Assembly: GCF_000955905.1 (NCBI RefSeq)
Contig: NZ_CP011097.1
Span: 62,001-126,000 of the forward strand
Origin: Candidatus Nitrosotenuis cloacae
Lineage (GTDB): Archaea; Thermoproteota; Nitrososphaeria; Nitrososphaerales; Nitrosopumilaceae
Length of the DNA: 64,000 nucleotides
Direction: 5' to 3'
In this document: positions 35,404 through 45,032 of the stretch, piece by piece
Numbering within the stretch: position 1 is the first letter of the stretch
Layout of the letters: each line of letters starts with the position of its first letter
Program-made: the position numbers and the translations under genes
The notes under the pieces: generated by a model
What the model saw: the letters and a program-made list of their open reading frames with translations, nothing else
Told to the model about the DNA's origin: nothing
Database searches by the model: none

Positions 35404-35847
35404 TTACTTTAGGATTTCAGAAATGATTATCCATAGTGCAATTGCTGCCAGTCCTCCATAGAGTAATAGATGCGTCATCTTGTGCGAGACTGGCTTTTCC
35501 TCGGAATCATCCCTGAATTGGTCTGCGCCTGCCCCAAAATTGCGCTCAAACTCTTTTCTGTATGCTGAATATCCAAAACTAAACTCTTCGCCTGCCTTTT
35601 TGTCATAGTACTTCCAAAATTCTGTCTGAGCAGACTCGACATCTCGGTGAGCCAAGTTTTTCTTTTTTTGCTCGACCTTGAGTGTTTGATATGCTTGGGT
35701 TACCTCTTTGAACATTTTTTCTGCATTGTGGTCCTTGTTACGGTCTGGATGATACTTGAGTGATAGTTTTCTGTAAGCTTGTTTTATCTCCTTTGGGGAT
35801 GCGTCTTTTTGCACTCCGAGAATCTCATAGCACTGAGATGCATTCAA
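35404..35847 (-). CDS. Membrane-anchored J-domain protein
   Basis: About 147 residues from TTG 35847. The J domain is at residues 3-70 ([36 protein letters not shown] at 33-35). A linker of charged and Phe/Tyr-rich text follows, and a single C-terminal membrane span ([19 protein letters not shown]) closes it. It lacks the zinc and G/F domains of DnaJ, so it is a tail-anchored type III J-protein, probably recruiting DnaK to the membrane. The frame extends upstream to 36063, but that part would overlap the divergent gene and has no J-protein similarity. Confidence 0.85.
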   Translation of the reverse strand: MNASQCYEILGVQKDASPKEIKQAYRKLSLKYHPDRNKDHNAEKMFKEVTQAYQTLKVEQKKKNLAHRDVESAQTEFWKYYDKKAGEEFSFGYSAYRKEFERNFGAGADQFRDDSEEKPVSHKMTHLLLYGGLAAIALWIIISEILK

Positions 35848-35899
35848 TGGATGAATATGTCTGGATTTAACATTTAAAATTATATTCGATTTTCCTAAC

Positions 35900-36745
35900 T
35901 TGGTGGAAAAGAGCAAACCAGTGATATCTATTTCTGGCTCTACTGGATTCGTAGGGACAAATCTTGGAAAATTTCTATCCTCACAAAACATTTCAGTCAT
36001 TAACCTATCAAGAAAAAAACAAAAATCATTCAAATCGAAAAAAACATTGGTCTTCTCAGACATTGATGATATCCCAAAGATACACTGTGATGCTTTGGTT
36101 CATTTGATTGGAACTGGTGCGCAGACCACATCATCTGACTATGAATCAGTCAATGTCAGGCAGACGCAAAAAATAATCAATCTCTGCAAAAAATCAAAAA
36201 TCAAAAAAATCATCTACATCAGTGGATTAGGTGTTAGTGATAACACCACATTTGGATATTTCATATCAAAGCTAAAGGCAGAAAGATTAATCAAAGAATC
36301 TAGGCTGGACTATACAATTTTGCGCGCATCATACATCGTTGGCAGTGATGATCCATTATCGCAAAATCTCACAAGACAGATCAAAAATGGCACGATATTG
36401 GTTCCTGGGTCTGGCTCGTATAGACTACAGCCAATATCCATACATGATGTGTGCAGAGTAATTCTTGAATCTGTCCACAACAAGAATCTCTCCAACAAAA
36501 CAGTTGATCTGGTGGGACCAAAGACAATCAGCTTTGCAAACTATGTGAAAAAATTTGCCCGTGGCAAAAAGGCCAAGATCAAAAAAATACCACTAGAGCA
36601 AGCATACTTTGATGCGCTGAATAATCCGGAAAATGCGCTTTATGGAATAGATGATCTAAACATCATGATTGGCGACTTTACATCAAGCCATCATAAACTG
36701 GAAAAACTCTCTGGAATAAAGCTGAAAACGCCGGAAATTCTATAG
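35900..36745 (+). CDS. NAD(P)-binding SDR/epimerase-like protein (NDUFA9-like)
   Basis: This 281-residue atypical short-chain dehydrogenase has a Rossmann start [16 protein letters not shown], then ALVHLIGT, the active-site-like region YISGLGV and [14 protein letters not shown], followed by [11 protein letters not shown] and [11 protein letters not shown]. The pattern matches the NDUFA9-like / nucleoside-diphosphate-sugar epimerase group. The substrate is not predictable. The start is TTG 35900, with GTG one codon later. Its TAG forms a CTATAG palindrome with the metK stop. Confidence 0.82.
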   Translation: MVEKSKPVISISGSTGFVGTNLGKFLSSQNISVINLSRKKQKSFKSKKTLVFSDIDDIPKIHCDALVHLIGTGAQTTSSDYESVNVRQTQKIINLCKKSKIKKIIYISGLGVSDNTTFGYFISKLKAERLIKESRLDYTILRASYIVGSDDPLSQNLTRQIKNGTILVPGSGSYRLQPISIHDVCRVILESVHNKNLSNKTVDLVGPKTISFANYVKKFARGKKAKIKKIPLEQAYFDALNNPENALYGIDDLNIMIGDFTSSHHKLEKLSGIKLKTPEIL

Positions 36746-37897
36746 GCCTGCTGCCTTGCGCAATGTTTCTGCCTTGTCTGTTTTTTCCCATGGGAAGGCA
36801 ACGTCTGTTCTTCCAAAGTGACCAAATGCTGCAGTGTCCTTGTAGATCGGTCTTTTCAGGTCCAGCTGGGAAATGATTGCAGCTGGTCGCATATCAAAGT
36901 GCTTTCTTGCCAAATTTTCAATGTCTTCTTCTGAGATCTTGCTTGTGCCAAAGGTGTTTACCATGAGTGAAACCGGCTCTGCAACTCCAATTGCATATGC
37001 AACTTGGACTTCGCATTTTTCTGCCAAGCCTGCAGCGACAATGTTCTTTGCGATGTATCTGCACATGTAACAAGCAGATCTGTCAACTTTGGATGGGTCC
37101 TTACCAGAGAATGCTCCGCCACCATGTCTTCCGGCTCCACCGTATGTATCAACTATGATTTTTCTCCCAGTGAGGCCCGAGTCTCCTGGAGGGCCACCAA
37201 TTACGAATCTACCTGTAGGATTAACGTGAATCTTGATCTTGTCGTGCCACCACTTGCCACACACTGGCTTGATTACCTTGTCGATGATCTGTTTTCTTAT
37301 CTCTTCATTGCTGATTTCTGGTGCGTGTTGGGTTGATACCACTATGGTTTCAATTTTCTTTGGCTTGCCGTCTTCATATTCTACTGTAACTTGGGACTTA
37401 CCGTCTGGTCTTACCCAAGCCAGTTCCTTGCTTTTTCTTGCCTCTGATAGTCTTCGTATCAGCTTGTGTGCAAGCAAAATTGGCAATGGCATCAGCTCGT
37501 CCGTTTCATTTACTGCATATCCAAACATCAAGCCTTGGTCTCCTGCTCCCTGATCCTTGTTCTCAGTTGCGGTGACTCCTTGTGAAATGTCTGGGCTCTG
37601 TGCATGGATTGATACCAGTACACTGCATGTGTCTGCATCAAAGCCGTACTCTGGCTTGTCATAACCGATCTCTTTGATCGTGTTTCTGACCACGTCCTGA
37701 ATGTCAAACTTTGCCTTTGTGGTTACCTCGCCTGCGACTACTACAATTCCTGTGGTGGTCATGGTTTCTACTGCAACGCGTGAGTTTGGGTCTTGTCTTA
37801 GAAATTCATCTAGTAACGCATCTGAAATTTTATCACAAATCTTGTCTGGATGTCCTTCTGTTACTGATTCAGAAGTAAAAAGGAAACTTCGCGCCAT
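36740..37897 (-). CDS. metK: S-adenosylmethionine synthetase, bacterial/eukaryotic type
   Basis: A 385-residue Met[67 protein letters not shown] and [10 protein letters not shown]. These carry the methionine, ATP and metal sites. This is the classic bacterial/eukaryotic family, not the divergent archaeal MAT family used by many Euryarchaeota. It makes SAM, needed among others by cobalamin C-methylases. ATG start. It is convergent with the SDR gene; both stops lie in CTATAG (36740-36745). Confidence 0.97.
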   Translation of the reverse strand: MARSFLFTSESVTEGHPDKICDKISDALLDEFLRQDPNSRVAVETMTTTGIVVVAGEVTTKAKFDIQDVVRNTIKEIGYDKPEYGFDADTCSVLVSIHAQSPDISQGVTATENKDQGAGDQGLMFGYAVNETDELMPLPILLAHKLIRRLSEARKSKELAWVRPDGKSQVTVEYEDGKPKKIETIVVSTQHAPEISNEEIRKQIIDKVIKPVCGKWWHDKIKIHVNPTGRFVIGGPPGDSGLTGRKIIVDTYGGAGRHGGGAFSGKDPSKVDRSACYMCRYIAKNIVAAGLAEKCEVQVAYAIGVAEPVSLMVNTFGTSKISEEDIENLARKHFDMRPAAIISQLDLKRPIYKDTAAFGHFGRTDVAFPWEKTDKAETLRKAAGL

Positions 37898-37907
37898 TAG
37901 GGTTCAC

Positions 37908-38150
37908 CTACAGGTCGTTTTCTAATCTGATGAATAATACGTTATTGCCTCTAACTATGACTCGGCCGTAATTTGCAATGATTTTGCCGTCGTGGAGCTC
38001 TTCTGCGTCTGTCATGATTAAATTCATGTAGGAATCGACATTGTCCATCTTGCCCTTGTATTCAACTTCGTTCTTTAGTCGTACGGTGACTTTCTTTTTT
38101 GTGCTTTTTTGGAGTGTTGTTAAAGGTCTCTTTGCGTTTACTTGTGACAA
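37908..38150 (-). CDS. Sm-like (Lsm) RNA-binding protein
   Basis: About 80 residues from TTG 38150. The Sm1 motif is VTVRLKNEVEYKGKMDNVDSYMNL and Sm2 is IIANYGRVIVRGNN, with the typical N and RG of the uridine-binding site. It should form a ring that binds U-rich RNA. The frame continues upstream to 38213, but the extra residues do not fit the family. It lies 10 bases before metK, same strand, probably one operon. Confidence 0.92.
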   Translation of the reverse strand: MSQVNAKRPLTTLQKSTKKKVTVRLKNEVEYKGKMDNVDSYMNLIMTDAEELHDGKIIANYGRVIVRGNNVLFIRLENDL

Positions 38151-38261
38151 TGGTTGCTCTCTTGTGATGCTAGCTTGGTAACCTGAATAAAAGCCTTGCC
38201 TATCTTGGAGCAAAAATGCGGGATTCGTTTATTTTTCAATTTTTTCTAGATTTTATTAGCT

Positions 38262-38906
38262 ATGATCAGAACCGGCCTTGAAAAATTAGATGAAATTCTT
38301 GGAGACTCATTAAGAAGTGGAACCATAACGGATGTGTTTGGTGAAAGCGGAGCTGGAAAGACTCAGCTGGTAATGCAAATAATTGCAAACTCTGTTTTGG
38401 AGAATAATGTGTTCTATCAAGATACGACTGGAAATTTTAGGCCGGAAAGACTGCTTGAGATGGTGCCATCAAAGGATCCAAGCTTTCTTGACAAAATTAC
38501 TGTAAGCAGAATCACAAATGTCAAAGAGCAGCAAAACAGCCTTGATAAAATCAAAAAAACTGACTTTTCCTTGATAGTAATTGATAGTGTAACGGATCTG
38601 TTCTCGTTCGAATATCCAAAGGAGGAACAGTTCCTGGAAAAGACAACCCAGTTCTCAAAATACATGAAGAAATTATCTCAGATTGCGTTTGAGACAAAGA
38701 TTCCAATCATCATAACCAACATGATGCGCAAAGTTGAGCAAACAGAACAGGAAAACATGGAATCCATCATATCATTATACACGCACATCAAGATCAAGCT
38801 AGCCAAAAATCAGACACGATATGAAGGCCAAGTTTTTTTGAATCCGATTCAGAAAAACCAATTCTCATATATCATAACAAAGCAAGGCTTGAGCAATCCA
38901 AGTTAA
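38262..38906 (+). CDS. radB: RadB-like RecA-family protein
   Basis: This 214-residue single RecA core has Walker A GESGAGKT at 27-34 and Walker B LIVIDSVTDLF. The opening RTGLEKLDEILGDSLRSGTIT is like RadA/RadB. It lacks the N-terminal helix-hairpin-helix domain of RadA, so it is a short paralog; RadB is a recombination mediator. A KaiC-type or RadC-type paralog is the alternative. The ATG start is 111 bases from the divergent lsm gene. Confidence 0.82.
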   Translation: MIRTGLEKLDEILGDSLRSGTITDVFGESGAGKTQLVMQIIANSVLENNVFYQDTTGNFRPERLLEMVPSKDPSFLDKITVSRITNVKEQQNSLDKIKKTDFSLIVIDSVTDLFSFEYPKEEQFLEKTTQFSKYMKKLSQIAFETKIPIIITNMMRKVEQTEQENMESIISLYTHIKIKLAKNQTRYEGQVFLNPIQKNQFSYIITKQGLSNPS

Positions 38907-38937
38907 GCTATTTAACTGCCGCAAATCTTTGGGAATC

Positions 38938-39057
38938 ATGGCAGGAATCTTTGACTCCATCCCAGCTATTACTGTGATCTTGTTTGCAATTGGAGTTGTT
39001 GGAATAATGGTTTATGAGCGAGCAAAGTCAAGAAAAGACGCACAGCAAACAACTTGA
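38938..39057 (+). CDS. Single-span mini membrane protein overlapping lhr (39 aa)
   Basis: A 39-residue frame, MAGIFDSIPAITVILFAIG then VVGIMVYERAKSRKDAQQTT, stops with TGA at 39055-39057. It has one hydrophobic span (about residues 8-26) and a basic C-terminal tail, so the C-terminus should be inside. Its ATG is about 20 bases after a TATA-like CTATTTAAC at 38918-38926, suitable for a leaderless transcript. The last 44 bases overlap the helicase gene in another frame. Function unknown; that it is translated is an inference. Confidence 0.5.
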   Translation: MAGIFDSIPAITVILFAIGVVGIMVYERAKSRKDAQQTT

Positions 39058-41761
39058 TACAGTTCTTGCCAAATTTCATCGCCTAGGTTTTACAAATCTG
39101 ACAGAAATTCAAAAAAAGGCAATACCGCTAATCATTCAGAAAAAAGACGCACTAATTATCGCTCCAACTGGTTCTGGCAAGACAGAATGCTCTGTGATTC
39201 CGGTGTTTTCATTTTTGTCCTCAATACATGAGAAGAACAAGATAAAGGCACTATACATCACACCACTCAGGGCGTTAAACCGAGATGTTTTCAAGAGAAT
39301 AATCAAGTACGCAGAACTGGAAGGCCTCTCAATAGAGATTCGCCATGGCGACACATCGCAGTCTGCCAGAAAAAAAATCACTGATCATCCGCCAGACATT
39401 CTGATTACCACTCCCGAAACACTAGTCATCCTACTAACGCAGGAAAAAATGCTAAACGCACTATCAAATCTGGAATGGATAATCATTGATGAAATCCATG
39501 ATTTGCTATCAAATGAGCGGGGATCTCAGCTATCCCTTAGCCTTGAGCGACTGCAGATAAATGCCAAAAACCCAATAACTCGAATAGGCCTTTCTGCTAC
39601 AGTTGGCAACTCTGATGATGCGGCAAAATTCCTGGTTGGAACAAAAAGAAAATACCAAATAATTCGAGACAATACGATTCGAAAATATGATGTGGAAATC
39701 AAGCACATCAATGGTACCATTAGCGATGTTGCAGACTATATCGTGGAATATCTGGTAAATCTGAACCTGGACTCGTCGGTACTATTATTTACAAACACGC
39801 GTGGAGAGGCGGAATTTTTGGCCTCGGTTCTGCGGGAAAAAGCACCAATTTCAGTTGAGCTGCACCATGGCTCGCTGTCACAACAAGTTCGCGAGGAAAC
39901 GGAAGAAAATCTCAAGTCTGGCAAATCCAGATTAGTGGTGTGCACTTCATCGCTTGAGCTTGGATTGGACATTGGATCAGTGGAGCTTGTGATGCATTAT
40001 GGCTCTCCAAGACAGGTCTCTAAATTCATGCAAAGAATCGGCAGAAGCAAGCACAACAAGCATTCCTCTGCAAAGGGATTGATAATTACAAACAACGTGG
40101 ATGATGAGCTGGAAACAAAGGCGATCCTCGAGAGAATCAACGAAGGCTCCATCGAGGACCAGCTTATTCATGATGGATCACTTGATGTTTTGGCGCACCA
40201 CTTGGTGGGCCTTGCAATGCAGCTAGGCGAAATGACTGTCGGTGATGCACTGGAAATATTCAAGAACTCGTTTTTGTTCAGGAATTTAACCCTTGAGGAT
40301 CTGACTGGCGTTCTTGAGCTGCTTGATTCCAACTATTTGATATTTTTTGATAGGGAAAAGATGACCTTTAGGAAAACTGCCAAATGTTATCGATATTACT
40401 TTGAGAATCTTTCCACAATCCCTGACATTTTAAAATTCAAGGTGTTTGATAGTGTCACAAAAAAGATAATCGGCAGCCTTGATCAAAGATTTGTAGGAGA
40501 CTTTGGAGATTCAGGCAACATCTTTGTTCTGAGAGGATCCCAGTGGAAAATCATCAATGTGGACGAGTCATCACTTAAGGTAAATGTAGAGCCAATTCGA
40601 GCTGGCGGAATCACAGTTCCATATTGGGAAGGAGAAACCATTCCAGTTGACTACAAGACTACCTCAAAGGTAGGCAGGTTCCGAACCAAAATACGGGATG
40701 GCTCACTAGATCTGCCAGACAATGTGATAACGCAGCTTGATCTACCAGTAATTCCAGATGAAAAGAATGTGGTAGTCGAGTCTGTGCGTGGCCAGGGAAG
40801 CATAGTGATTCACAGCTGCTTTGGCACAAAGATCAACTCTACTCTGGCTACCTTACTATCGTCAATGCTATCATCAAGGACTGGCCTACAAGTTGATGCA
40901 AGATCCGATGCATATCGTATCGTGTTATCATCCAAGGGAAGAATCATAGAAGCCCAGGTGCGACAAATCTTGGCAGACACGTATGATCTGTATGATATAG
41001 TGACTGCATCTTTGAACGGCACACACAATGTGAGCTGGAGAACTTGGAATGTTGCAAAAAAGTTCGGCGTTGTGGGGAGAGGTGCAGTCTATGAGAAAAA
41101 ATCTGCGAGATTTCTTTTTGAGCGATATTTCAAGACCCCTCTGGTCAAGGAAGCACTTCGGGAATTATTCCATGACAAGTATGATCTGGAAAAAACAAAA
41201 CAAGTCCTCTCTGAGATTAATTCTAATTCTGTCCAGATTCATTGGCTTGAGCAAAACAAGTTCTCCAAGCTGGCAGAGCCCATACTGGATCATACCACAA
41301 AATACTATTCCTCACCTACAAGCATTGACAAGGGAATCTTGGATCTGGTAAAGACTCGACTCTTCAAAACATCTCACCGGTTCATCTGTGCAAGATGTGG
41401 CAAGTGGGAGCGAGTAGTAAAGACAAACGAAATAGAAAACATGCCTGTCTGTCCATACTGCAAGGCGCGACAGATCACTACGACATTTTATTCGGACCAT
41501 GATCTGGCAAAAATCATTCAAAAAAAGGCAGCCGGCAAAAAAATAACAGCAGATGAGAACCATCGGTTTTCTCGTGCTTGGAAGGCTGCCTCGCTATTGG
41601 AAAACTTTGGCAAAATCGCCCTGATTGTTTTGTCTGGGTATGGTGTAGGGGTTGATACTGCATCCAGGATTTTGCGAAACATGGTTGATGAGGAAACGCT
41701 GTACCGGCAAATTTACGAGGCAGAACGACTGTACGTTACTACGCGTGGGTTTTGGGACTAG
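39014..41761 (+). CDS. lhr: Lhr-type ATP-dependent helicase
   Basis: This 915-residue superfamily 2 helicase carries a Q-like motif LTEIQKKAIP, Walker A APTGSGKTE, motif Ib ITTPETL, DEIH box (IIDEIHDLLSNERG), motif III SATVG, and motifs V and VI (SSLELGLDIGSV, QRIGRSKHNK). The long C-terminal part matches the Lhr-core winged-helix and beta-barrel region. Near residues 790-820 it adds CARCGKW and CPYCKAR, a zinc ribbon. It probably acts in DNA repair or restart. The ATG start is inside the small membrane ORF. Its stop shares CTAG with the RPA gene. Confidence 0.9.
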   Translation: MSEQSQEKTHSKQLDTVLAKFHRLGFTNLTEIQKKAIPLIIQKKDALIIAPTGSGKTECSVIPVFSFLSSIHEKNKIKALYITPLRALNRDVFKRIIKYAELEGLSIEIRHGDTSQSARKKITDHPPDILITTPETLVILLTQEKMLNALSNLEWIIIDEIHDLLSNERGSQLSLSLERLQINAKNPITRIGLSATVGNSDDAAKFLVGTKRKYQIIRDNTIRKYDVEIKHINGTISDVADYIVEYLVNLNLDSSVLLFTNTRGEAEFLASVLREKAPISVELHHGSLSQQVREETEENLKSGKSRLVVCTSSLELGLDIGSVELVMHYGSPRQVSKFMQRIGRSKHNKHSSAKGLIITNNVDDELETKAILERINEGSIEDQLIHDGSLDVLAHHLVGLAMQLGEMTVGDALEIFKNSFLFRNLTLEDLTGVLELLDSNYLIFFDREKMTFRKTAKCYRYYFENLSTIPDILKFKVFDSVTKKIIGSLDQRFVGDFGDSGNIFVLRGSQWKIINVDESSLKVNVEPIRAGGITVPYWEGETIPVDYKTTSKVGRFRTKIRDGSLDLPDNVITQLDLPVIPDEKNVVVESVRGQGSIVIHSCFGTKINSTLATLLSSMLSSRTGLQVDARSDAYRIVLSSKGRIIEAQVRQILADTYDLYDIVTASLNGTHNVSWRTWNVAKKFGVVGRGAVYEKKSARFLFERYFKTPLVKEALRELFHDKYDLEKTKQVLSEINSNSVQIHWLEQNKFSKLAEPILDHTTKYYSSPTSIDKGILDLVKTRLFKTSHRFICARCGKWERVVKTNEIENMPVCPYCKARQITTTFYSDHDLAKIIQKKAAGKKITADENHRFSRAWKAASLLENFGKIALIVLSGYGVGVDTASRILRNMVDEETLYRQIYEAERLYVTTRGFWD

Positions 41762-43152
41762 TTCTTCTTTTTGATGCCTGAATATGGGGTAACAAACAAT
41801 TCTGTTCTTCCCTCCAAGCCTGGCTTTGCGGTAACGCCGGTAACGGAGATGATCTCACCAATAGAGCACTCATCTAATAGACGAGCTTGGTTTCTCCAGC
41901 CCTTGAGCCAAATTTGCGCAGTGTCATCTTCCACATACATTTCAGAAAGCGTTATTGTCTCACCAGTCTTTGTCTGAACGTTTCTTCTTTCTGGAGCCTT
42001 TAGAATTATTGCCTCAATGCAGTATGTATTGTTGTCTGGTTTGACATCTACAATTTTGGTTCGAAGCTCAGATATTCCTGGGATGTCTTCTTGTATTTTT
42101 CTTACAAATGATTCTGCATCAACTGTTATACTGTTGCCATAAAGTTTTGATGGCATGCATTCTAGCACATCATCTTGAGCAAATGACTCTGTGACATTTG
42201 CAGTGTCTATGACATTGTAGAGCTGTTTTTGCTTGTCAACGCCCAAAATCATTCTCTGGCCGTTTTCGTTTTTTGTTGCAGACAAAATTCTAATCACAAT
42301 TGGCTCCACTTGTTTCTCTGCCTGGACTTCAAGTGTGGTTGATTCGTTTCCATGAATTTCTAGCTCTTGCTGGTTGGTCTTTGCCTTGACTCCAATCAGT
42401 CTTGCCCTGGTTCCTGCAGGAATTACCTTTGGTATGTCTGAATTACTTTTGCCCCACAGAACAACTCTCATGGAGTGTTCATTCTTTCCCTTTAGTCTTA
42501 ATCGAAGTGCGGTGCCTGGAACTCCCTTAAAGTTTGTAAATTCTGAAAATGTTATTGGGCCATCCAGCATTCCTGAAACCACGACATTGTTGTCTCCTTC
42601 CTTTAGCTCAGAGATGTCTTTTGTGATAGAGTCAATTGATGGAATGGTGCTTTCTGTTTCCGTGCGCTCAATATTTGAGCCTGAGCCTATGTTGATTGTA
42701 AGCTGGCCGTTCAGATCAGACTTGACATATGCCTTGATTATTTTGATGAGATCCCCTGGGCTGATGTTTGCCATCTCTGGTAGGTTTGCCTTTTCGTCCC
42801 AAAGCTTTACTGTTACTGCCGAATCTTTGTCATAGACTGTCATGTTTCTCAGATAGAACTGGGAGCCGTCCTTTCTTGAGAACTGTTTTTTTGGTGACAC
42901 ATTAAGCACTCTGGTTTGTAGTGTGACTTCTTTTGCCCCTGCATGCAGATCCCTTATGTTGATCTCACCCTTTGGTGGCTCTGAAATTGTAATGCCTAGA
43001 TCAGATGCAACCAAGAACAGCGCTCCTTGATCTGTAAGATAGCCTGCGCCGATCTTTTCTTTTTTCTGCGCGATCAGTCCTTCGACATCTGTCTTTGATA
43101 GATCAGGCTTTAGTTCTAATAATTTGGAAAGAAGTGCGTCAAATTCAGACAA
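41758..43152 (-). CDS. Replication protein A-like ssDNA-binding protein (multi-OB)
   Basis: This 464-residue protein has several OB folds in tandem: about 60-160 (VTLQTRVLNVSPKKQFSRKDGS, AVTVKLWDEKA), about 175-275 and about 360-460 (ETITLSEMYVEDDTAQIWLKGW). The N-terminal 50 residues are helical. No zinc finger is visible. This matches thaumarchaeal/euryarchaeal RPA that coats single-stranded DNA. Start TTG at 43152. A 75-base divergent promoter region separates it from the ABC transporter genes. Confidence 0.87.
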   Translation of the reverse strand: MSEFDALLSKLLELKPDLSKTDVEGLIAQKKEKIGAGYLTDQGALFLVASDLGITISEPPKGEINIRDLHAGAKEVTLQTRVLNVSPKKQFSRKDGSQFYLRNMTVYDKDSAVTVKLWDEKANLPEMANISPGDLIKIIKAYVKSDLNGQLTINIGSGSNIERTETESTIPSIDSITKDISELKEGDNNVVVSGMLDGPITFSEFTNFKGVPGTALRLRLKGKNEHSMRVVLWGKSNSDIPKVIPAGTRARLIGVKAKTNQQELEIHGNESTTLEVQAEKQVEPIVIRILSATKNENGQRMILGVDKQKQLYNVIDTANVTESFAQDDVLECMPSKLYGNSITVDAESFVRKIQEDIPGISELRTKIVDVKPDNNTYCIEAIILKAPERRNVQTKTGETITLSEMYVEDDTAQIWLKGWRNQARLLDECSIGEIISVTGVTAKPGLEGRTELFVTPYSGIKKKN

Positions 43153-43227
43153 TTTGATCTACCATGGTTTGATGGACTAATAAGAATTTCACTAATGTAA
43201 ATTAAGAGACAGGGATCATACAGATCT

Positions 43228-44166
43228 GTGTCTGTTACAACTCGATCGCTTTTCAAATCATATGGAGATCTCACCGCAGTAGATGGGATAGATCTTGACA
43301 TCAAACCTGGCAAAGTTTTTGGGTTTTTGGGCCCAAACGGTGCAGGAAAATCCACCACCATCAAGCTTCTCACCACTTTGATTCCTCCAACCAATGGAAC
43401 AATTGAGATTCTGGGGATAAATGCGATCAAGCACCCACTTGAGGTAAGAAAAAAAATCGGTGTGGTCTTACAACAGCCCAGCTACGAGCCAAACCTCTCA
43501 GTGGAAAAATCCCTTGAAAAATACGGAATGATGTGGGGTGTTGAAAAAAAACTGCGCAAGCAAAGAACAGACGAACTGATTGATGTATTTGATCTGCAGG
43601 AAATAAGAAAGAAAAAAAACGAAGATCTCTCAATTGGACAGCGCAGGCGTGTCCAGGTGGCTCGTGAATTCATGCATGAAATGGAGCTTCTTTTCCTGGA
43701 CGAGCCTACCGTAGGCTTGGACCCAGGCGCAAGAAGAAAGTTATTGGATTATCTAAAAGACAAGGCAAAAACCGGCCTCACCATATTTTACACTACACAT
43801 GTGCTAACAGAGGCAGAATACCTTTGCGATGAAATCGCTGTGATAAACAAGGGCAAAATCTTGGCAGTCGACACACCGGACCAGCTAAAGTCCACGTTTG
43901 GCCAGGAAAAAACAATCAAGATTCATCTGTTTGGCAGGCATGAGAATCTAGCAAATCTTTTGTCAGGAATTGAAGGCTGCACAATTGATCTGAACAATGA
44001 AACAGACATCATAATCCAGTCACGAAAATCGGAAATAGTGCTGTCTCAGGTGTTATCAATATTGATTGAAAACAACATCCCAATAGAGGATCTTTCTGCA
44101 ATGCCGACTACACTCGAGGAGATATTTCTCAAAATGGTCAAGGAGACAAATGCACCCAACAATTAG
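43228..44166 (+). CDS. ABC-2 type transporter ATP-binding protein
   Basis: A 312-residue ATPase: Walker A GPNGAGKST, Q-loop LQQPSYEPNL, signature LSIGQRRRVQVAREF, Walker B LLFLDEPTVGLDP, and switch His in YTTHVLTEAEYL. The C-terminal 80 residues (DTPDQLKSTFG onward) form the DrrA-like tail. The LSIGQ signature is a variant of LSGGQ. It pairs with the permease that begins 17 bases before its end. Substrate unknown; DrrAB-like exporters move lipophilic compounds or polysaccharides. GTG start. Confidence 0.92.
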   Translation: MSVTTRSLFKSYGDLTAVDGIDLDIKPGKVFGFLGPNGAGKSTTIKLLTTLIPPTNGTIEILGINAIKHPLEVRKKIGVVLQQPSYEPNLSVEKSLEKYGMMWGVEKKLRKQRTDELIDVFDLQEIRKKKNEDLSIGQRRRVQVAREFMHEMELLFLDEPTVGLDPGARRKLLDYLKDKAKTGLTIFYTTHVLTEAEYLCDEIAVINKGKILAVDTPDQLKSTFGQEKTIKIHLFGRHENLANLLSGIEGCTIDLNNETDIIIQSRKSEIVLSQVLSILIENNIPIEDLSAMPTTLEEIFLKMVKETNAPNN

Positions 44167-44911
44167 GCTTGTAAATCGAAACCTGACAATATCCCTAAAT
44201 CCGGGATTTTTGGTCTGGCAGGTGCTATTCCCTATTGTGTATATTTTTGTGGCAGGATTTGCATATACATCACTTATTGACTCTGTCCAGCTTGGCGAGA
44301 TGTCACTAGATTATCCTGCGTTTATTGCGTCTGGGATGATCGGCTTTAACATCATGAACAGCACACTTGTCTCTGGAATAATAATCTGGAATGACAGGCG
44401 ACATGGAATGTTTGAGCAAATCCTAGTTGGGCCATTCAAGCGAAGCCACTACATACTGAGCAATGTCTATACCATAGCAATCGTTGGACTGATCAGTGCA
44501 GCACTAATTACGGCAATTGGATTTCCGCTCTTTTTCCAGTCCACTCAATTCAGCTTACTCACAATACCGTTTTTGATATTTGCCTCAATTGTTGGCTCTA
44601 TTTTGTTTGGTTCTATTGCATCCATCATATCTACAAGACTCAAGTCAAGTGAAGGATTCAATGTCATAATTAATACGGTTTTCCTGTTCTTTGCGTTCGT
44701 AAGTACCGCATTTTATCCCGCGCAAGGCGCACCTGAACCACTGGCAACTGGGTTTTACCTAAATCCGCTGACATATCTGGTTGATATCATTCGTGCGGGA
44801 ATCTTTGGGACGTTTAATGAATTTGTCATGCTTGAGATGTTGGTGCTAGTTAGCGTCGCAGCAATTTTGTTTGTGACTGCAATTAAATTACTAACAAAGC
44901 TTGATCTGTAA
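44150..44911 (+). CDS. ABC-2 type transporter permease
   Basis: This 253-residue protein has six hydrophobic spans and the ABC-2 signature region, LNPLTYLVDIIRAGIFG, near the C-terminus. The NRNLTISLNPGFLVWQVLFPIVYI start is typical of DrrB/NodJ-like permeases. It overlaps the ATPase gene by 17 bases and so forms one exporter with it. It ends 8 bases before the tRNA-Gln gene on the other strand. Confidence 0.92.
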   Translation: MHPTIRLVNRNLTISLNPGFLVWQVLFPIVYIFVAGFAYTSLIDSVQLGEMSLDYPAFIASGMIGFNIMNSTLVSGIIIWNDRRHGMFEQILVGPFKRSHYILSNVYTIAIVGLISAALITAIGFPLFFQSTQFSLLTIPFLIFASIVGSILFGSIASIISTRLKSSEGFNVIINTVFLFFAFVSTAFYPAQGAPEPLATGFYLNPLTYLVDIIRAGIFGTFNEFVMLEMLVLVSVAAILFVTAIKLLTKLDL

Positions 44912-44918
44912 AATTTAG

Positions 44919-44991
44919 TAGCCCGGCCCAGACTCGAACTGGGGTCAAGGGCTCCAAAGGCCCCTATGCTTGACCGCTACACTACCGGGCT
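44919..44991 (-). tRNA. tRNA-Gln(TTG)
   Basis: The minus strand gives a 73-nt cloverleaf. The acceptor AGCCCGG/CCGGGCT starts with an A1-U72 pair and has discriminator A. The D arm is GTGT/GCAT (wobble pairs), the anticodon stem GGGGC/GCCCT has loop CTTTGGA (anticodon TTG), and the T arm is CCCAG/CTGGG. CCA is not encoded. A1-U72 is the usual archaeal tRNA-Gln mark recognised by GatDE, which is encoded in this window. Confidence 0.94.
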
Positions 44992-45032
44992 TCCTGCAAT
45001 GACTCCTCAAAAACCCCTATTATTGATATTTT

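Noticed and set aside
35848-36063. N-terminal extension of the J-protein
   Set aside because: It overlaps the divergent SDR gene start; the J domain begins at the TTG at 35847.
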